From NCBI RefSeq assembly GCF_000471645.3, contig NZ_AWGA01000071.1, positions 1 to 45,947 of the forward strand: a DNA stretch of 45,947 nucleotides, given 5' to 3'. This DNA comes from Candidatus Schmidhempelia bombi str. Bimp. GTDB lineage: Bacteria > Pseudomonadota > Gammaproteobacteria > Enterobacterales > Orbaceae. Position 1 is the first letter of the stretch. Every line of letters starts with the position of its first letter. The notes under the pieces are model-generated. The model ran no database searches, was not told the DNA's origin, and worked only from the letters and a program-made list of their open reading frames with translations. The position numbers were made by a program, and so were the translations under genes. Below are positions 19,210 through 27,402 of the stretch, one piece after another.

Positions 19210-19662
19210 TTATAGTGCGCATTTTCCAATTCTAACATTATGCTCTACATTACACCGCAGTAACCATTCACTCTCATTGGTCTCTTCATTGATTGATTCT
19301 GAGACAATCTCAAAATTTTGCGAAAGAAAAAAGGCAATGGCATCGTTATTTTTTTTATAAACGTGAACAAGTAGTTCATTATGGCGTTGTTTGGCTTTTT
19401 CAATCAATGCTTTTCCCGTTCCTTTTCTTCTAAAATGCGGATCAACAAAGAGTCCTGAAATATAATTCTCAGTTAAACCAATAAAACCTTTTACGCCATC
19501 AATATCTTGAACGTAGACAGTAGACATTGGAATTAACATTTCCACTATTGCAGAATTTTGTTTAAAAAAATCAGGACGAATAAAATTATGTGCTTGCTCA
19601 TTACCTTGCAACCAAATTGCCATAATACGCTTTAGATCTTGGGGTTGATATTCTCTAATCAT
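19210..19662 (-). CDS. GNAT-family N-acetyltransferase (YiaC/YjaB-like)
   Basis: 150 residues with the GNAT fold: MIREYQPQDLKRIMAIWLQ at the start, beta-4 with the ISGLFVDPHFRRKGTGKALIEKA acetyl-CoA motif (RRKGTGKA pyrophosphate loop, about residues 89-102), and the HVYKKNNDAIAFFLSQNFEIV segment. The layout resembles the E. coli YiaC/YjaB group; YiaC has been reported as a protein lysine acetyltransferase. Orthology is not certain because the tail (WLLRCNVEHNVRIGKCAL) differs. It is a single gene in a gene-poor stretch. A purine-rich AGAGAT lies before the ATG. Confidence 0.78.
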   Translation of the reverse strand: MIREYQPQDLKRIMAIWLQGNEQAHNFIRPDFFKQNSAIVEMLIPMSTVYVQDIDGVKGFIGLTENYISGLFVDPHFRRKGTGKALIEKAKQRHNELLVHVYKKNNDAIAFFLSQNFEIVSESINEETNESEWLLRCNVEHNVRIGKCAL

Positions 19663-20512
19663 TTACTTATCTCTTTGCTTATTTATTTAACGATCATTTG
19701 ATCGCAGATTAATTACTTTTATCATACTCTTAATAGATAAATAAGGAATACTTTTTGAAGGTTAAAGCAAGTGATATTACGTTATTATCAATATTATTAA
19801 TTTAAATAAAATACATATTTTCAATATAGGCGTAAGTTCAGAGAACCTAATCTTATTGTCATGAGAGAGATGATAACTTTATCATACCATTAGTTGTTAA
19901 GTGACCCTATATCTCCTTATTTAGGGTGCAACTGGACAATAAAGCTTGATTATCCATGACTAAAGCATATCTATTACCTGTTTTAATGGTTCAAATTAAC
20001 GCTAATCATAAGAAAAAACATTACGATTCGTTGATATTCAATCATACTTATTATATTAAGTATAAATAGCGTGTTTTTATATAAGTTAAAATAAATAATG
20101 GATTAATTTAAATGAATTCAGTAATCTTTATTTAAAGCCAGTAACAACAAAGCCTAGTAAAACAAACCAGCAAGCAACTATAAACGAGGAGTAAGGTGTA
20201 ATTTTAATCTAATAGCATAATGAAAACTGCTATTAGATTGCCATATAACCTATAACAACATGCCTAAATGTTCAATGATGAGCTACCACCTTAGCGAATT
20301 TATTTTTTGCAAAACATAGTCACATTTTTAAATGAACACAAATTGTATTCATCAAATAATTTTGTCAGTGGGTGGTTAAACAGACTATTTAACCCTTGTT
20401 CGTTAATTGTCTGAACATTTCTACATCTAATGCCATTGCTCAAGTTCGAAATTTTGCCAATAACGAATCTAAGACAAGTTGTAAAAAAACAAGTGATAAA
20501 AAGGAAGACAGC
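19663..20512. other. Intergenic stretch with a second strong hairpin
   Basis: About 850 AT-rich bases between the acetyltransferase gene and the divergent MBL-fold gene. No frame looks coding. In-frame codons upstream of 20513 extend the MBL reading frame to 20396, but they lack a ribosome site and family similarity. A perfect inverted repeat lies at 20206-20239. Confidence 0.45.
20206..20239. repeat. Perfect 12-bp inverted repeat (hairpin)
   Basis: AATCTAATAGCA (20206-20217) and TGCTATTAGATT (20228-20239) are perfect reverse complements with a 10-base loop. No T-tract follows on either strand. It lies about 270 bases upstream of the MBL-fold gene. Confidence 0.75.
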
Positions 20513-21502
20513 ATGACCAATAAAAAACAAAACACAATAGTAGAGAAGGCACACCATACCGCCAACGGTTTTAAAAATGTTGATCCAGTTAAGATTAAAC
20601 TAGGCGATACATGGCGTTGGTATCGAGAACGTAAGGTTTTACCGCCTAAAATGGGCTATCCTTTGTTTAATCAAATCTGGTCTGAAAAAATAGATCTCAC
20701 TTTATCAGGCGATAGAGTATGGTGGATTGGGCATTCAACCACATTAATTCGTTTAGAGAATAAAATGATATTAACTGATCCCATATTTTCTAAACGAGCT
20801 TCACCGTTTCAATTTATTGGTCCTAAACGCCGCACACCACCCGCATTAAACATTGAACAGTTACCACAAATTGATTTTATCGTGATTTCGCATAATCATT
20901 ATGATCACCTTGATTATAATAGTATCCGCCAATTATATGCCCGTTGGCCTAATTTAGTGATGATAGTTCCTTTTGGTTTAAAAAAAACATTATTAAAATG
21001 GGGAGTAAGGCGCATCACTGAATTAGATTGGTGGGACGATATCACTATTGATGGGCTTACTTTCTCTGCAACACCGGCTAAACATTGGAGCCATCGCACC
21101 CTATTTGATAAAAATAAAGTACTATGGTGTGGTTGGATAATTCAATCTAGCATGAATAGTCATAAAAGAGGTAAAAGCCTTTATTTTATGGGCGATACAG
21201 GATACTCACCGATCTTAAAAGAAATAAGTCAGCATTTTCCATCTATTGATTTAGCGTTGATACCCATCGGTGCTTATGCGCCGCGCTGGTTTATGTCATC
21301 GCAACATATCGATCCAATCCAGGCTGTACAATTGTATGATGAACTGCAATGCCGCGCTGCCGTTGCGATCCATTGGGGGACATTTGAATTAGCAGATGAA
21401 CCATTAGATGAACCTCCTCAACAATTAGAACAACTACGAAAGACACGAGCTTTTCATTTGTTAAAAATAGGCGGCAGCTTAGCAATAAATCCTATCGATT
21501 AA
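20513..21502 (+). CDS. Metallo-beta-lactamase-fold hydrolase (UlaG / NAPE-PLD-like, COG2220)
   Basis: 329 residues from ATG 20513, which has AAGGAAG seven bases upstream. An MBL fold is shown by WWIGHSTTLIRLENKMILTDPIF at the start of the core, the metal-binding SHNHYDHLD (HxHxDH, about residues 127-135), a histidine in AKHWSHR, the aspartate in YFMGDTGYS and a final HWGTFELADEPLDEP histidine. The last motif and the RTPPAL segment place it with COG2220 proteins related to N-acylphosphatidylethanolamine phospholipase D. Substrate unknown. No membrane segment is evident. It stands alone between non-coding stretches. Confidence 0.82.
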   Translation: MTNKKQNTIVEKAHHTANGFKNVDPVKIKLGDTWRWYRERKVLPPKMGYPLFNQIWSEKIDLTLSGDRVWWIGHSTTLIRLENKMILTDPIFSKRASPFQFIGPKRRTPPALNIEQLPQIDFIVISHNHYDHLDYNSIRQLYARWPNLVMIVPFGLKKTLLKWGVRRITELDWWDDITIDGLTFSATPAKHWSHRTLFDKNKVLWCGWIIQSSMNSHKRGKSLYFMGDTGYSPILKEISQHFPSIDLALIPIGAYAPRWFMSSQHIDPIQAVQLYDELQCRAAVAIHWGTFELADEPLDEPPQQLEQLRKTRAFHLLKIGGSLAINPID

Positions 21503-21596
21503 AGGCGTGGCTAAGACGATAGATATAATATTAAGTTTTTCCAGTTAAAAAAGCGGAAGCAAACGACTGTTTAAATTAGCGGCTACGTGTAATGAT

Positions 21597-21675
21597 ATAA
21601 GAAACAGATAATAGAATACTTATATAGTAAATTACTGTCTCTTATTAGGATTATTTTTCACTAAACGTTAAGCCG
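21597..21675 (+). terminator. Weak terminator-like hairpin after the MBL-fold gene
   Basis: ATAAGAAACAG and CTGTCTCTTAT pair with one mismatch, followed by TTATTTTTC. Distance to the stop is about 95 bases. Low confidence. Confidence 0.3.
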
Positions 21676-21788
21676 TTTTACCTTTAATTGAAATCGTTGC
21701 GCAATAAATAATTTGCACAGATGATCTGCTGGTTTTATTGATAAATGTGCTAATATAAAAACAAAGTAGGTTATTTTAAGGAGTGATG

Positions 21789-22784
21789 ATGACATTTAAC
21801 GCTATTTTCCTAGAAAAACACGAGAATGGTTATTTTTCATGTAATATTCAATCTATCCCTCAGGCTCAATTAACTCAGCAATCGGGCGATACCTTGGTCC
21901 AAATACACTACTCTAGTCTTAATTATAAAGATGCGCTAGCATTAACTAATAAAGGGCCTGTTGTACGTTTATGGCCAATGGTTGCAGGCATTGATGGGGT
22001 TGGTACCGTAGTGAGCTGTAAAACTGGAAAGTATAATATTGGTGATAAGGTCATATTAAACGGTTGGGGTTGTGGCGAAACGCATTGGGGGTGCTTATCC
22101 CAATATGCTTATTTACACTCAGATTGGTTAATACCGCTACCGACAAGCTTTACACCTTATCAATCCATGGCGGTTGGTACCGCAGGTTACACAGCTGCCT
22201 TATGTGTACAACGCATTTTAGACTTTGGGATAAAACCCGAACAAGGTCCCATTTTAGTGACAGGCGCCAGTGGTGGCGTTGGATCCTACGCTGTCGCGCT
22301 ATTAGCCAAACTGGGTTATCAAGTTACAGCTTCAAGTAGCAAAAAGAGTTGTCATTCGTACTTATCTCAATTGGGTGCAACGAATGTTATGGATAGTCGA
22401 CAGCTAAAAGATGCAGGGAAACCTTTACAAAAAGAGCAGTGGGCAGCGGTGGTGGATGTTATAGGTTCGCATACCTTAGCCAATGTATGTGCCCAAACCC
22501 AATACGGTGGAATCGTGACCTGTTGTGGTTTAGCTCAAGGCATGGATCTCCCCGCAACGGTGGCCCCTTTTATTCTGCGCGGCGTAACCTTAGCAGGTAT
22601 TGATAGTGTAATGGCACCTTATGATAAACGCATTAAAGCATGGGCTTTACTATCACAATATCTTGATCACTCTTTACTAGAACAAATAGCTAAAAAAATC
22701 ACACTCGCTGAATGTAAGGATATGGCGGAACAAATCATTGCTGGTCAAATAACAGGGCGTGTGGTGGTTGATGTTAATCATTAA
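21789..22784 (+). CDS. acuI: AcuI/YhdH-type acrylyl-CoA reductase (NADPH)
   Basis: 331 residues from ATG 21789; AAGGAG at 21778-21783 is spaced correctly for this start rather than for the adjacent GTG or ATG. A zinc-free medium-chain dehydrogenase/reductase with SSLNYKDALALTNKG near residue 46, P(M)VAGIDGVGTV, VGTAGYTA, the nucleotide-binding ILVTGASGGVGSYAVALLAKLGY and PFILRGVTLAGIDSVMAP. These match the YhdH/AcuI group, which reduces acryloyl-CoA to propionyl-CoA and protects against toxic acrylate. It stands alone. Confidence 0.9.
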   Translation: MTFNAIFLEKHENGYFSCNIQSIPQAQLTQQSGDTLVQIHYSSLNYKDALALTNKGPVVRLWPMVAGIDGVGTVVSCKTGKYNIGDKVILNGWGCGETHWGCLSQYAYLHSDWLIPLPTSFTPYQSMAVGTAGYTAALCVQRILDFGIKPEQGPILVTGASGGVGSYAVALLAKLGYQVTASSSKKSCHSYLSQLGATNVMDSRQLKDAGKPLQKEQWAAVVDVIGSHTLANVCAQTQYGGIVTCCGLAQGMDLPATVAPFILRGVTLAGIDSVMAPYDKRIKAWALLSQYLDHSLLEQIAKKITLAECKDMAEQIIAGQITGRVVVDVNH

Positions 22785-23444
22785 ATTAGTTAATTATTAG
22801 CTGTAATTTCTCTTATAACAAACATAGGTATTTCAGTAGCAGTGAGTGGATATAAATAACCAGTTATAATTTGTATAGCAATCGCCATTGACAGACTAGA
22901 AATCCCATCCTTATTAAAAAAACAAAAATGGTTAATTATAGAGAGAAATTACTAATAATTAATAAATTATTCATCTATTTTTTAATCGCGTAGCGCTAGC
23001 ATCTAAAGCTTTTTTTATTGGAAAAGGATATGATTAAAGCTTAGATAAATATTTATATCATCAGTAATTCAAGTCATCACATTTTCTTTTACACTAAAAA
23101 CAAAATGTGCTGTTTAGCAAATTGTTTCAACTTAAACCCCACTATTTTGATATATAGCTAATATTCACCAGACACGACAATAGGGCCATTAGTGAATATT
23201 AGAATGGAAAGTCCATTAATTAATAACAGACAATCGATTATTACTAATAACAATCTAAATTATATATAAATATAATCTTTACTAAATTAACTTTTTTAAT
23301 ACAATACTATGTAAAAATATGGATGTGTTATACAAGCTAAACTCAATGCGCTATTGGAGGTTAGAGAATTATTAACTTATATAGACATCGTTCATTACAC
23401 GTAAGCAATTTCTTTAATAATGGAAAACTATAGGCAAAAACTAT
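22785..23444. other. Intergenic stretch upstream of the lipase gene
   Basis: About 660 very AT-rich bases with no supportable gene. Just upstream of the lipase, a frame at roughly 23331-23402 reads 23 codons (IQAKLNALLEVRELLTYIDI...) to a TAA with no start; it could be the tail of a lost gene, but is too short to judge. Confidence 0.4.
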
Positions 23445-25259
23445 ATGTGTGAAAATAATTATCGAATGGAATTTAGCTTTACAACAGCATCAGCTTCACA
23501 AAATAAAGAACAAATTATATATATTGAAAAATCACGAACTATTATACCTATCGTGTTTATTCCTGGAATAATGGGAAGTAATTTAAGCGCTATATCTGAA
23601 CAAACCAATGATAAAAGCACAGAAAAAGTTTGGCGCTTAGATGATAGTATTTCAGCAATTGGTTGGTCATTTCCGTATTACGGCACAGCAAAAGCAAGAA
23701 AATTAGAGTTTGATCCAGAAAAAACCGAAGTCGATGATCGCGGCTTAGTGATTGATGCCGCAGCAAAAGAAATTGCACAAGTAGAGCAGGAGTATGAGAA
23801 TGAAATTCGCAATTTATATGAGGATGATACCGAAAAACTGATCAACGCTTACAAAATTAAACAACAAAAAATTGAAATGGCGATAAAAAATAATCCTGAA
23901 AATAAATATTTTGGTACAAGAAAAGAACGCGGTTGGGGAACGATTGCCTATATTAGTTACGGTCAGTTTTTAGAAACCTTCCAAGAAAGTTTATTTAACC
24001 CTAAGGGGCATTTGACGGAAAATTTAGCTCGTTTAACCAATCCCCCTTCATTTACATTAAATAAAGATTCAAAAGTATCGCTATCTTTTCAAAAACAGCA
24101 TATTGAACATTGCCAATCTTTTCATTTACCTGTACATGTAATGGGATATAACTGGTTAAAATCAAATGCAGACAGCGCTAAACAGCTTAAAAATTTAATT
24201 GAAGTCGATTTGCCAGAATACTATAAAAAACGCGGGCAAACATGCCATAAAGTTATTTTAGTTACCCATTCCATGGGGGGATTAGTAGCACGTTACTATA
24301 CCGAAGCTCTTGGTGGTAGAGATAAGGTATATGGTGTGATTAATGGCGTCCAACCCTCTAAAGGCGCTGTTACTGCCTATACGCGAATGAAACGGGGATC
24401 CGAGATTAATAATTGTGAAGGAATAGGTAAAATAAAAGATTGGATTATGGAACATATTATTGGTAAAGATGCTGCTGAAGTAACGGCAGTCTGCGCACAA
24501 TCTCCTGGACCGCTTGAATTATTACCCACACCAGAATATGGAATGGAATGGCTAACCATTACTGATCCTGATGGAAAATCGGAGTCTTATCCCAAAGCCG
24601 ATCCTTATAACGAAATTTATTTAGCCAAAGATAAATGGTGGTGTGTATGTGAGCCTCATCTGATTAATCCATTAAATGAAGATTATAATCAGCAACAAAT
24701 GCAGGAAGATTGGAATAAATATAAAAATATAATTAAGTATAAAGTAAAAAAATTCAATGATGCTATCGCCAATAAGTATCATCCCAATACCTACGTGTTT
24801 TTTGGTTTAGGAGATGAGCATGATAAGATTAAACCTGAGTTTTTAACCTATCAAACCGCTCACTGGCAAGGTAGTTTTGCTCAGGGTTATCAAACAACAA
24901 CGATGTACACAACCCCTAACCATATTGGTGCAGTAAATCGCCTTAATTTGAAAGAATTATCAGAGATTAGGAGTATCGTTCCAAGACGGTATGATTGGAA
25001 AGATGCAAAGATAGAAACACATTATGGTATTTATTCTACAAAAATAGGCAATATTAGCGAAATATACCGTCTTTTACCTGCAGATAGTAATGGTGACGGT
25101 ACGGTATCACATCATTCAGGGGCGATCTCCATGAATCACCTACAAGCACGAATGCATTTACCCATAGGGCACGAACCTGCTTATCAAAGTATGATTAGTC
25201 AGGAATTTACCCTGCGTGCTATTGTGGATATTTTGCAAAAGGTAAAAATTGATGAATAA
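23445..25259 (+). CDS. Probable type VI secretion lipase effector (Tle family, alpha/beta hydrolase, LCAT/PGAP1-like)
   Basis: 604 residues. Near the N-terminus IPIVFIPGIMGSNL (about 30-43) is the oxyanion-region signature of LCAT/PGAP1-type lipases. The nucleophile elbow is VTHSMGGLVARYY with Ser276; a threonine stands where GxSxG has its first glycine. A GDGTVS motif with Asp551 and a histidine at 576 (IGHEPAY) complete a plausible catalytic triad. No signal peptide, as expected for a cytosol-loaded type VI effector. Its stop overlaps the next gene, a membrane-anchored Tli4-like protein, so the pair reads as lipase toxin and immunity. The phospholipid target is inferred. The Tle class is not certain; Tle4 is suggested by the partner. 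An internal ATG at 23466 is an alternative start. Confidence 0.75.
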   Translation: MCENNYRMEFSFTTASASQNKEQIIYIEKSRTIIPIVFIPGIMGSNLSAISEQTNDKSTEKVWRLDDSISAIGWSFPYYGTAKARKLEFDPEKTEVDDRGLVIDAAAKEIAQVEQEYENEIRNLYEDDTEKLINAYKIKQQKIEMAIKNNPENKYFGTRKERGWGTIAYISYGQFLETFQESLFNPKGHLTENLARLTNPPSFTLNKDSKVSLSFQKQHIEHCQSFHLPVHVMGYNWLKSNADSAKQLKNLIEVDLPEYYKKRGQTCHKVILVTHSMGGLVARYYTEALGGRDKVYGVINGVQPSKGAVTAYTRMKRGSEINNCEGIGKIKDWIMEHIIGKDAAEVTAVCAQSPGPLELLPTPEYGMEWLTITDPDGKSESYPKADPYNEIYLAKDKWWCVCEPHLINPLNEDYNQQQMQEDWNKYKNIIKYKVKKFNDAIANKYHPNTYVFFGLGDEHDKIKPEFLTYQTAHWQGSFAQGYQTTTMYTTPNHIGAVNRLNLKELSEIRSIVPRRYDWKDAKIETHYGIYSTKIGNISEIYRLLPADSNGDGTVSHHSGAISMNHLQARMHLPIGHEPAYQSMISQEFTLRAIVDILQKVKIDE

Positions 25260-26397
25260 AATACGCGAATTTTATAAAAAACATCATCTTTTTATTAAGA
25301 TCTTCACCATTATTGCAATTTCATTAATGATAATTCATCACTATTTTAGAAGGGATATTCTTACGATGACACTGTCCACTGAACAGCAGCAACAAGTAAC
25401 CCAACTATTGGAAAATTCGCCAACGCGTTGCATTGGTGCATATTTGATTAATCTACCTATCCAATTTAAGATAAATCAGCAGGGTTTCTTATATTATCAA
25501 AATAATGGTTTTATTATACGTTCTCGACAACAATACTTACCGGCATTTAAACAACTAATTACTTTACGCGAGCAAGAATTAAAAAATACTCAACCTGTTG
25601 ATCCGATTGATGGTGATTTTTTAAAAGCTATTTATCCTGTTCACACAAGTGATCCAAGTAAAATGCAAGGAATTATTTTTGAACGTATGGAATCAATATC
25701 CGCATCTGATATTCTTAGGGTTTTAGAAGCGTATCGTTGGCAGGATAATGTAACCATAAGAATTGAAATGAAAGCATTTAATGGATTAGGCGAACAATAT
25801 GCGGAAGAGCGTGAAAAAAATCCTGAATCTTATCCTAATAATGTCCCCGAAAAATTAAATGAAATACATAAATTATTTGAACGAATTAAGATACGTGATG
25901 ATTTTACTATCCCCACTGAAAAAGGCTTTTGTTTTTTACACGGTTTTATGCAAGGCGAAGATCGTAGATGGAAAGATATGACTTTTATTTATCGACATAA
26001 CCAAATAGACGATTTTTATTTCCGTATAACATCTAATGATTTTGCAGGTGATTACGCCTTGCTTGATAAGCCTGAAGGCTATGTTACACAAGGAAGAGGT
26101 TATACGATTTATAAAGGGACACGTACTAGTAATCAGCTACTGCTTGAGGAATGGATAGCTCAAGGAAAGTTTTTTGTTGATGAAAAAGGATTTGAAATTG
26201 ATGATATCGGTTATGTGTTTACTTTAGGGATTCATATGACTGATCCAACTTATGAAACGCCACAATTACGTATAAAAATGTATTATAAAATACCACTTGA
26301 TCGTACTAACGCTTATACTGAAGATCAATTAATGGTTATTTGGCGTGAAATCACAAATAGCATTAAACTTAGATCCAAAGAATTTGGATTAGATTAG
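25252..26397 (+). CDS. Tli4-like immunity protein, membrane-anchored
   Basis: 381 residues from ATG 25252, with AAAAGG eight bases upstream; it overlaps the lipase stop by 8 bases, indicating translational coupling. A lysine/histidine-rich start is followed by one hydrophobic helix (about residues 14-30), so the rest should face the periplasm. The region RCIGAYLINLP at about 57-67 resembles the start of the Tli4 N-terminal domain. A later section with GFCFLHGFMQGEDRRWKDM and FTLGIHMTDPTY fits the two-domain layout of Tli4 immunity proteins, which block Tle4 lipases in the periplasm. Recognition is by motif and context, so moderate confidence. Confidence 0.7.
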   Translation: MNKIREFYKKHHLFIKIFTIIAISLMIIHHYFRRDILTMTLSTEQQQQVTQLLENSPTRCIGAYLINLPIQFKINQQGFLYYQNNGFIIRSRQQYLPAFKQLITLREQELKNTQPVDPIDGDFLKAIYPVHTSDPSKMQGIIFERMESISASDILRVLEAYRWQDNVTIRIEMKAFNGLGEQYAEEREKNPESYPNNVPEKLNEIHKLFERIKIRDDFTIPTEKGFCFLHGFMQGEDRRWKDMTFIYRHNQIDDFYFRITSNDFAGDYALLDKPEGYVTQGRGYTIYKGTRTSNQLLLEEWIAQGKFFVDEKGFEIDDIGYVFTLGIHMTDPTYETPQLRIKMYYKIPLDRTNAYTEDQLMVIWREITNSIKLRSKEFGLD

Positions 26398-26639
26398 TTT
26401 TTACTACTAGTTATCTATTAACCTAAATTGTAGGGGCTATGAAAGGAAAAGAGCCTTACTATCAGTATTAGCTTTAATCATATTGCGATCCTATGTTTAA
26501 GATATTGATGAGAGAATAATTACAGCGACAAACCTATTTGAGTAACGCTAAAAATATACTGTAACGTTTAGGATGGTTTGATCGCTTTGGCAAAAACACC
26601 TCGTCTAATTTATTCACTATAGCAATAACTGCTTCTGTT

Positions 26640-26915
26640 CAAAAAAAGGATTTTATAGACTGATATACCTCAGGTGCTAAAAAACGTGTTTGGGGCAATT
26701 CCATTTATTCTAAAAGAAAAAATAAAAGGGGGAGGGGAAGTAATTTCAATCTTACAAAAAGCGACGTGTCGCTTAGACATCTACCTCAATCTTCCTAAAG
26801 GTAAAGCGCAAGATTTACAGTAAAAGATAGAAAATGCTGACGTATCTTCTTTTTACCTAGGAAAGAAAGGCTTAGCTTATGTTGTTGATATTAAACAACG
26901 GAAAAAGATATCATA
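26640..26915 (+). pseudogene. Decayed coding remnant, possibly the end of a Cas5-like or unknown protein
   Basis: Two plus-strand frames look protein-like but are interrupted. One gives YTSGAKKRVWGNSIYSKR from about 26663. After a shift, another runs from about 26701 through GGGEVISILQKATCRLDIY and LNLPKGKAQDLQ, meets an in-frame TAA at 26821, and continues KIENADVSSFYLGKKGLAYVVD-like to a stop near 26915. The FYLGKKGLAYV ending recalls the tail of some Cas5 proteins, where a beta-strand FxLG(R/K)xxx motif is common, but this is resemblance only. No cas genes or CRISPR repeats are nearby. At least one stop and one frameshift make it non-functional as a single protein. Confidence 0.4.
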
Positions 26916-27024
26916 AGATATATGATTAATTAATCATTATTGATAATAGAGAGCAGATCCCCGCTTATCTGCGTTTAAGTTGTATAAGATGAGTTTTCAC
27001 TTTTGAGTGATATCTTTTATACAA

Positions 27025-27069
27025 AAAATTGTAGGAGTTAACCAATATAATTGATTCTCCTGCAATTTT
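27025..27069 (+). repeat. 13-bp near-perfect inverted repeat
   Basis: AAAATTGTAGGAG (27025-27037) pairs with CTCCTGCAATTTT (27057-27069), with one G-T, around a 19-base loop. The right arm ends in TTTT, so on the plus strand it may itself act as a terminator or support the one that follows at once. Confidence 0.6.
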
Positions 27070-27071
27070 AG

Positions 27072-27100
27072 TTATACCGACTAACGGTATAAACTTTTTT
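27072..27100 (+). terminator. Intrinsic terminator
   Basis: TTATACCG and CGGTATAA form a perfect 8-bp stem with a five-base loop, followed after AC by six Ts (27095-27100). The orientation serves plus-strand transcription coming from the immunity gene or the decayed remnant; rtcR converges from the other side. Confidence 0.65.
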
Positions 27101-27402
27101 AATTATCCTATTAATTGAATTTAAACATCAAGCTTTAGTTTAAGACGATTTCCGCAATATTATCATCGGTAAAGTGCTATGGGTTGTGATTCTTACATCT
27201 CTTGGTATTTTAACTCCGCCTCCGAGATGTTGTCATCGATCATTACCATTACTAAATTATTAATCTCTTTACTTATTAGACTAATAACATATTGATAATT
27301 GATTCAATACCCGATTTTGATACCTCTGTTTCTACTCAATAATTGTATTTGTTTATCAACCTTTAACGATGATACCAAATTAAAAAATAACTAATCGGCT
27401 AA

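Larger units (their letters stand above)
26398..27402. other. Gene-poor region with decayed coding fragments and hairpins
   Basis: One kilobase between the immunity gene and the convergent rtcR. It holds a broken coding remnant at about 26640-26915, a GCAGAT/ATCTGC hairpin at 26953-26972, a long imperfect hairpin at 27025-27069 and a good intrinsic terminator at 27072-27100, the last two for plus-strand transcripts. No intact gene. Confidence 0.55.

Noticed and set aside
20300-20557. 85-codon minus-strand frame upstream of the MBL-fold gene
   Set aside because: Overlaps the MBL start and ribosome site, Cys/Phe-rich composition typical of antisense AT-rich DNA.
26941-26985. GCAGAT/ATCTGC hairpin considered as a CRISPR repeat relic
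   Set aside because: Single copy, no spacer-repeat periodicity, and not like known type I-F or I-E repeats.
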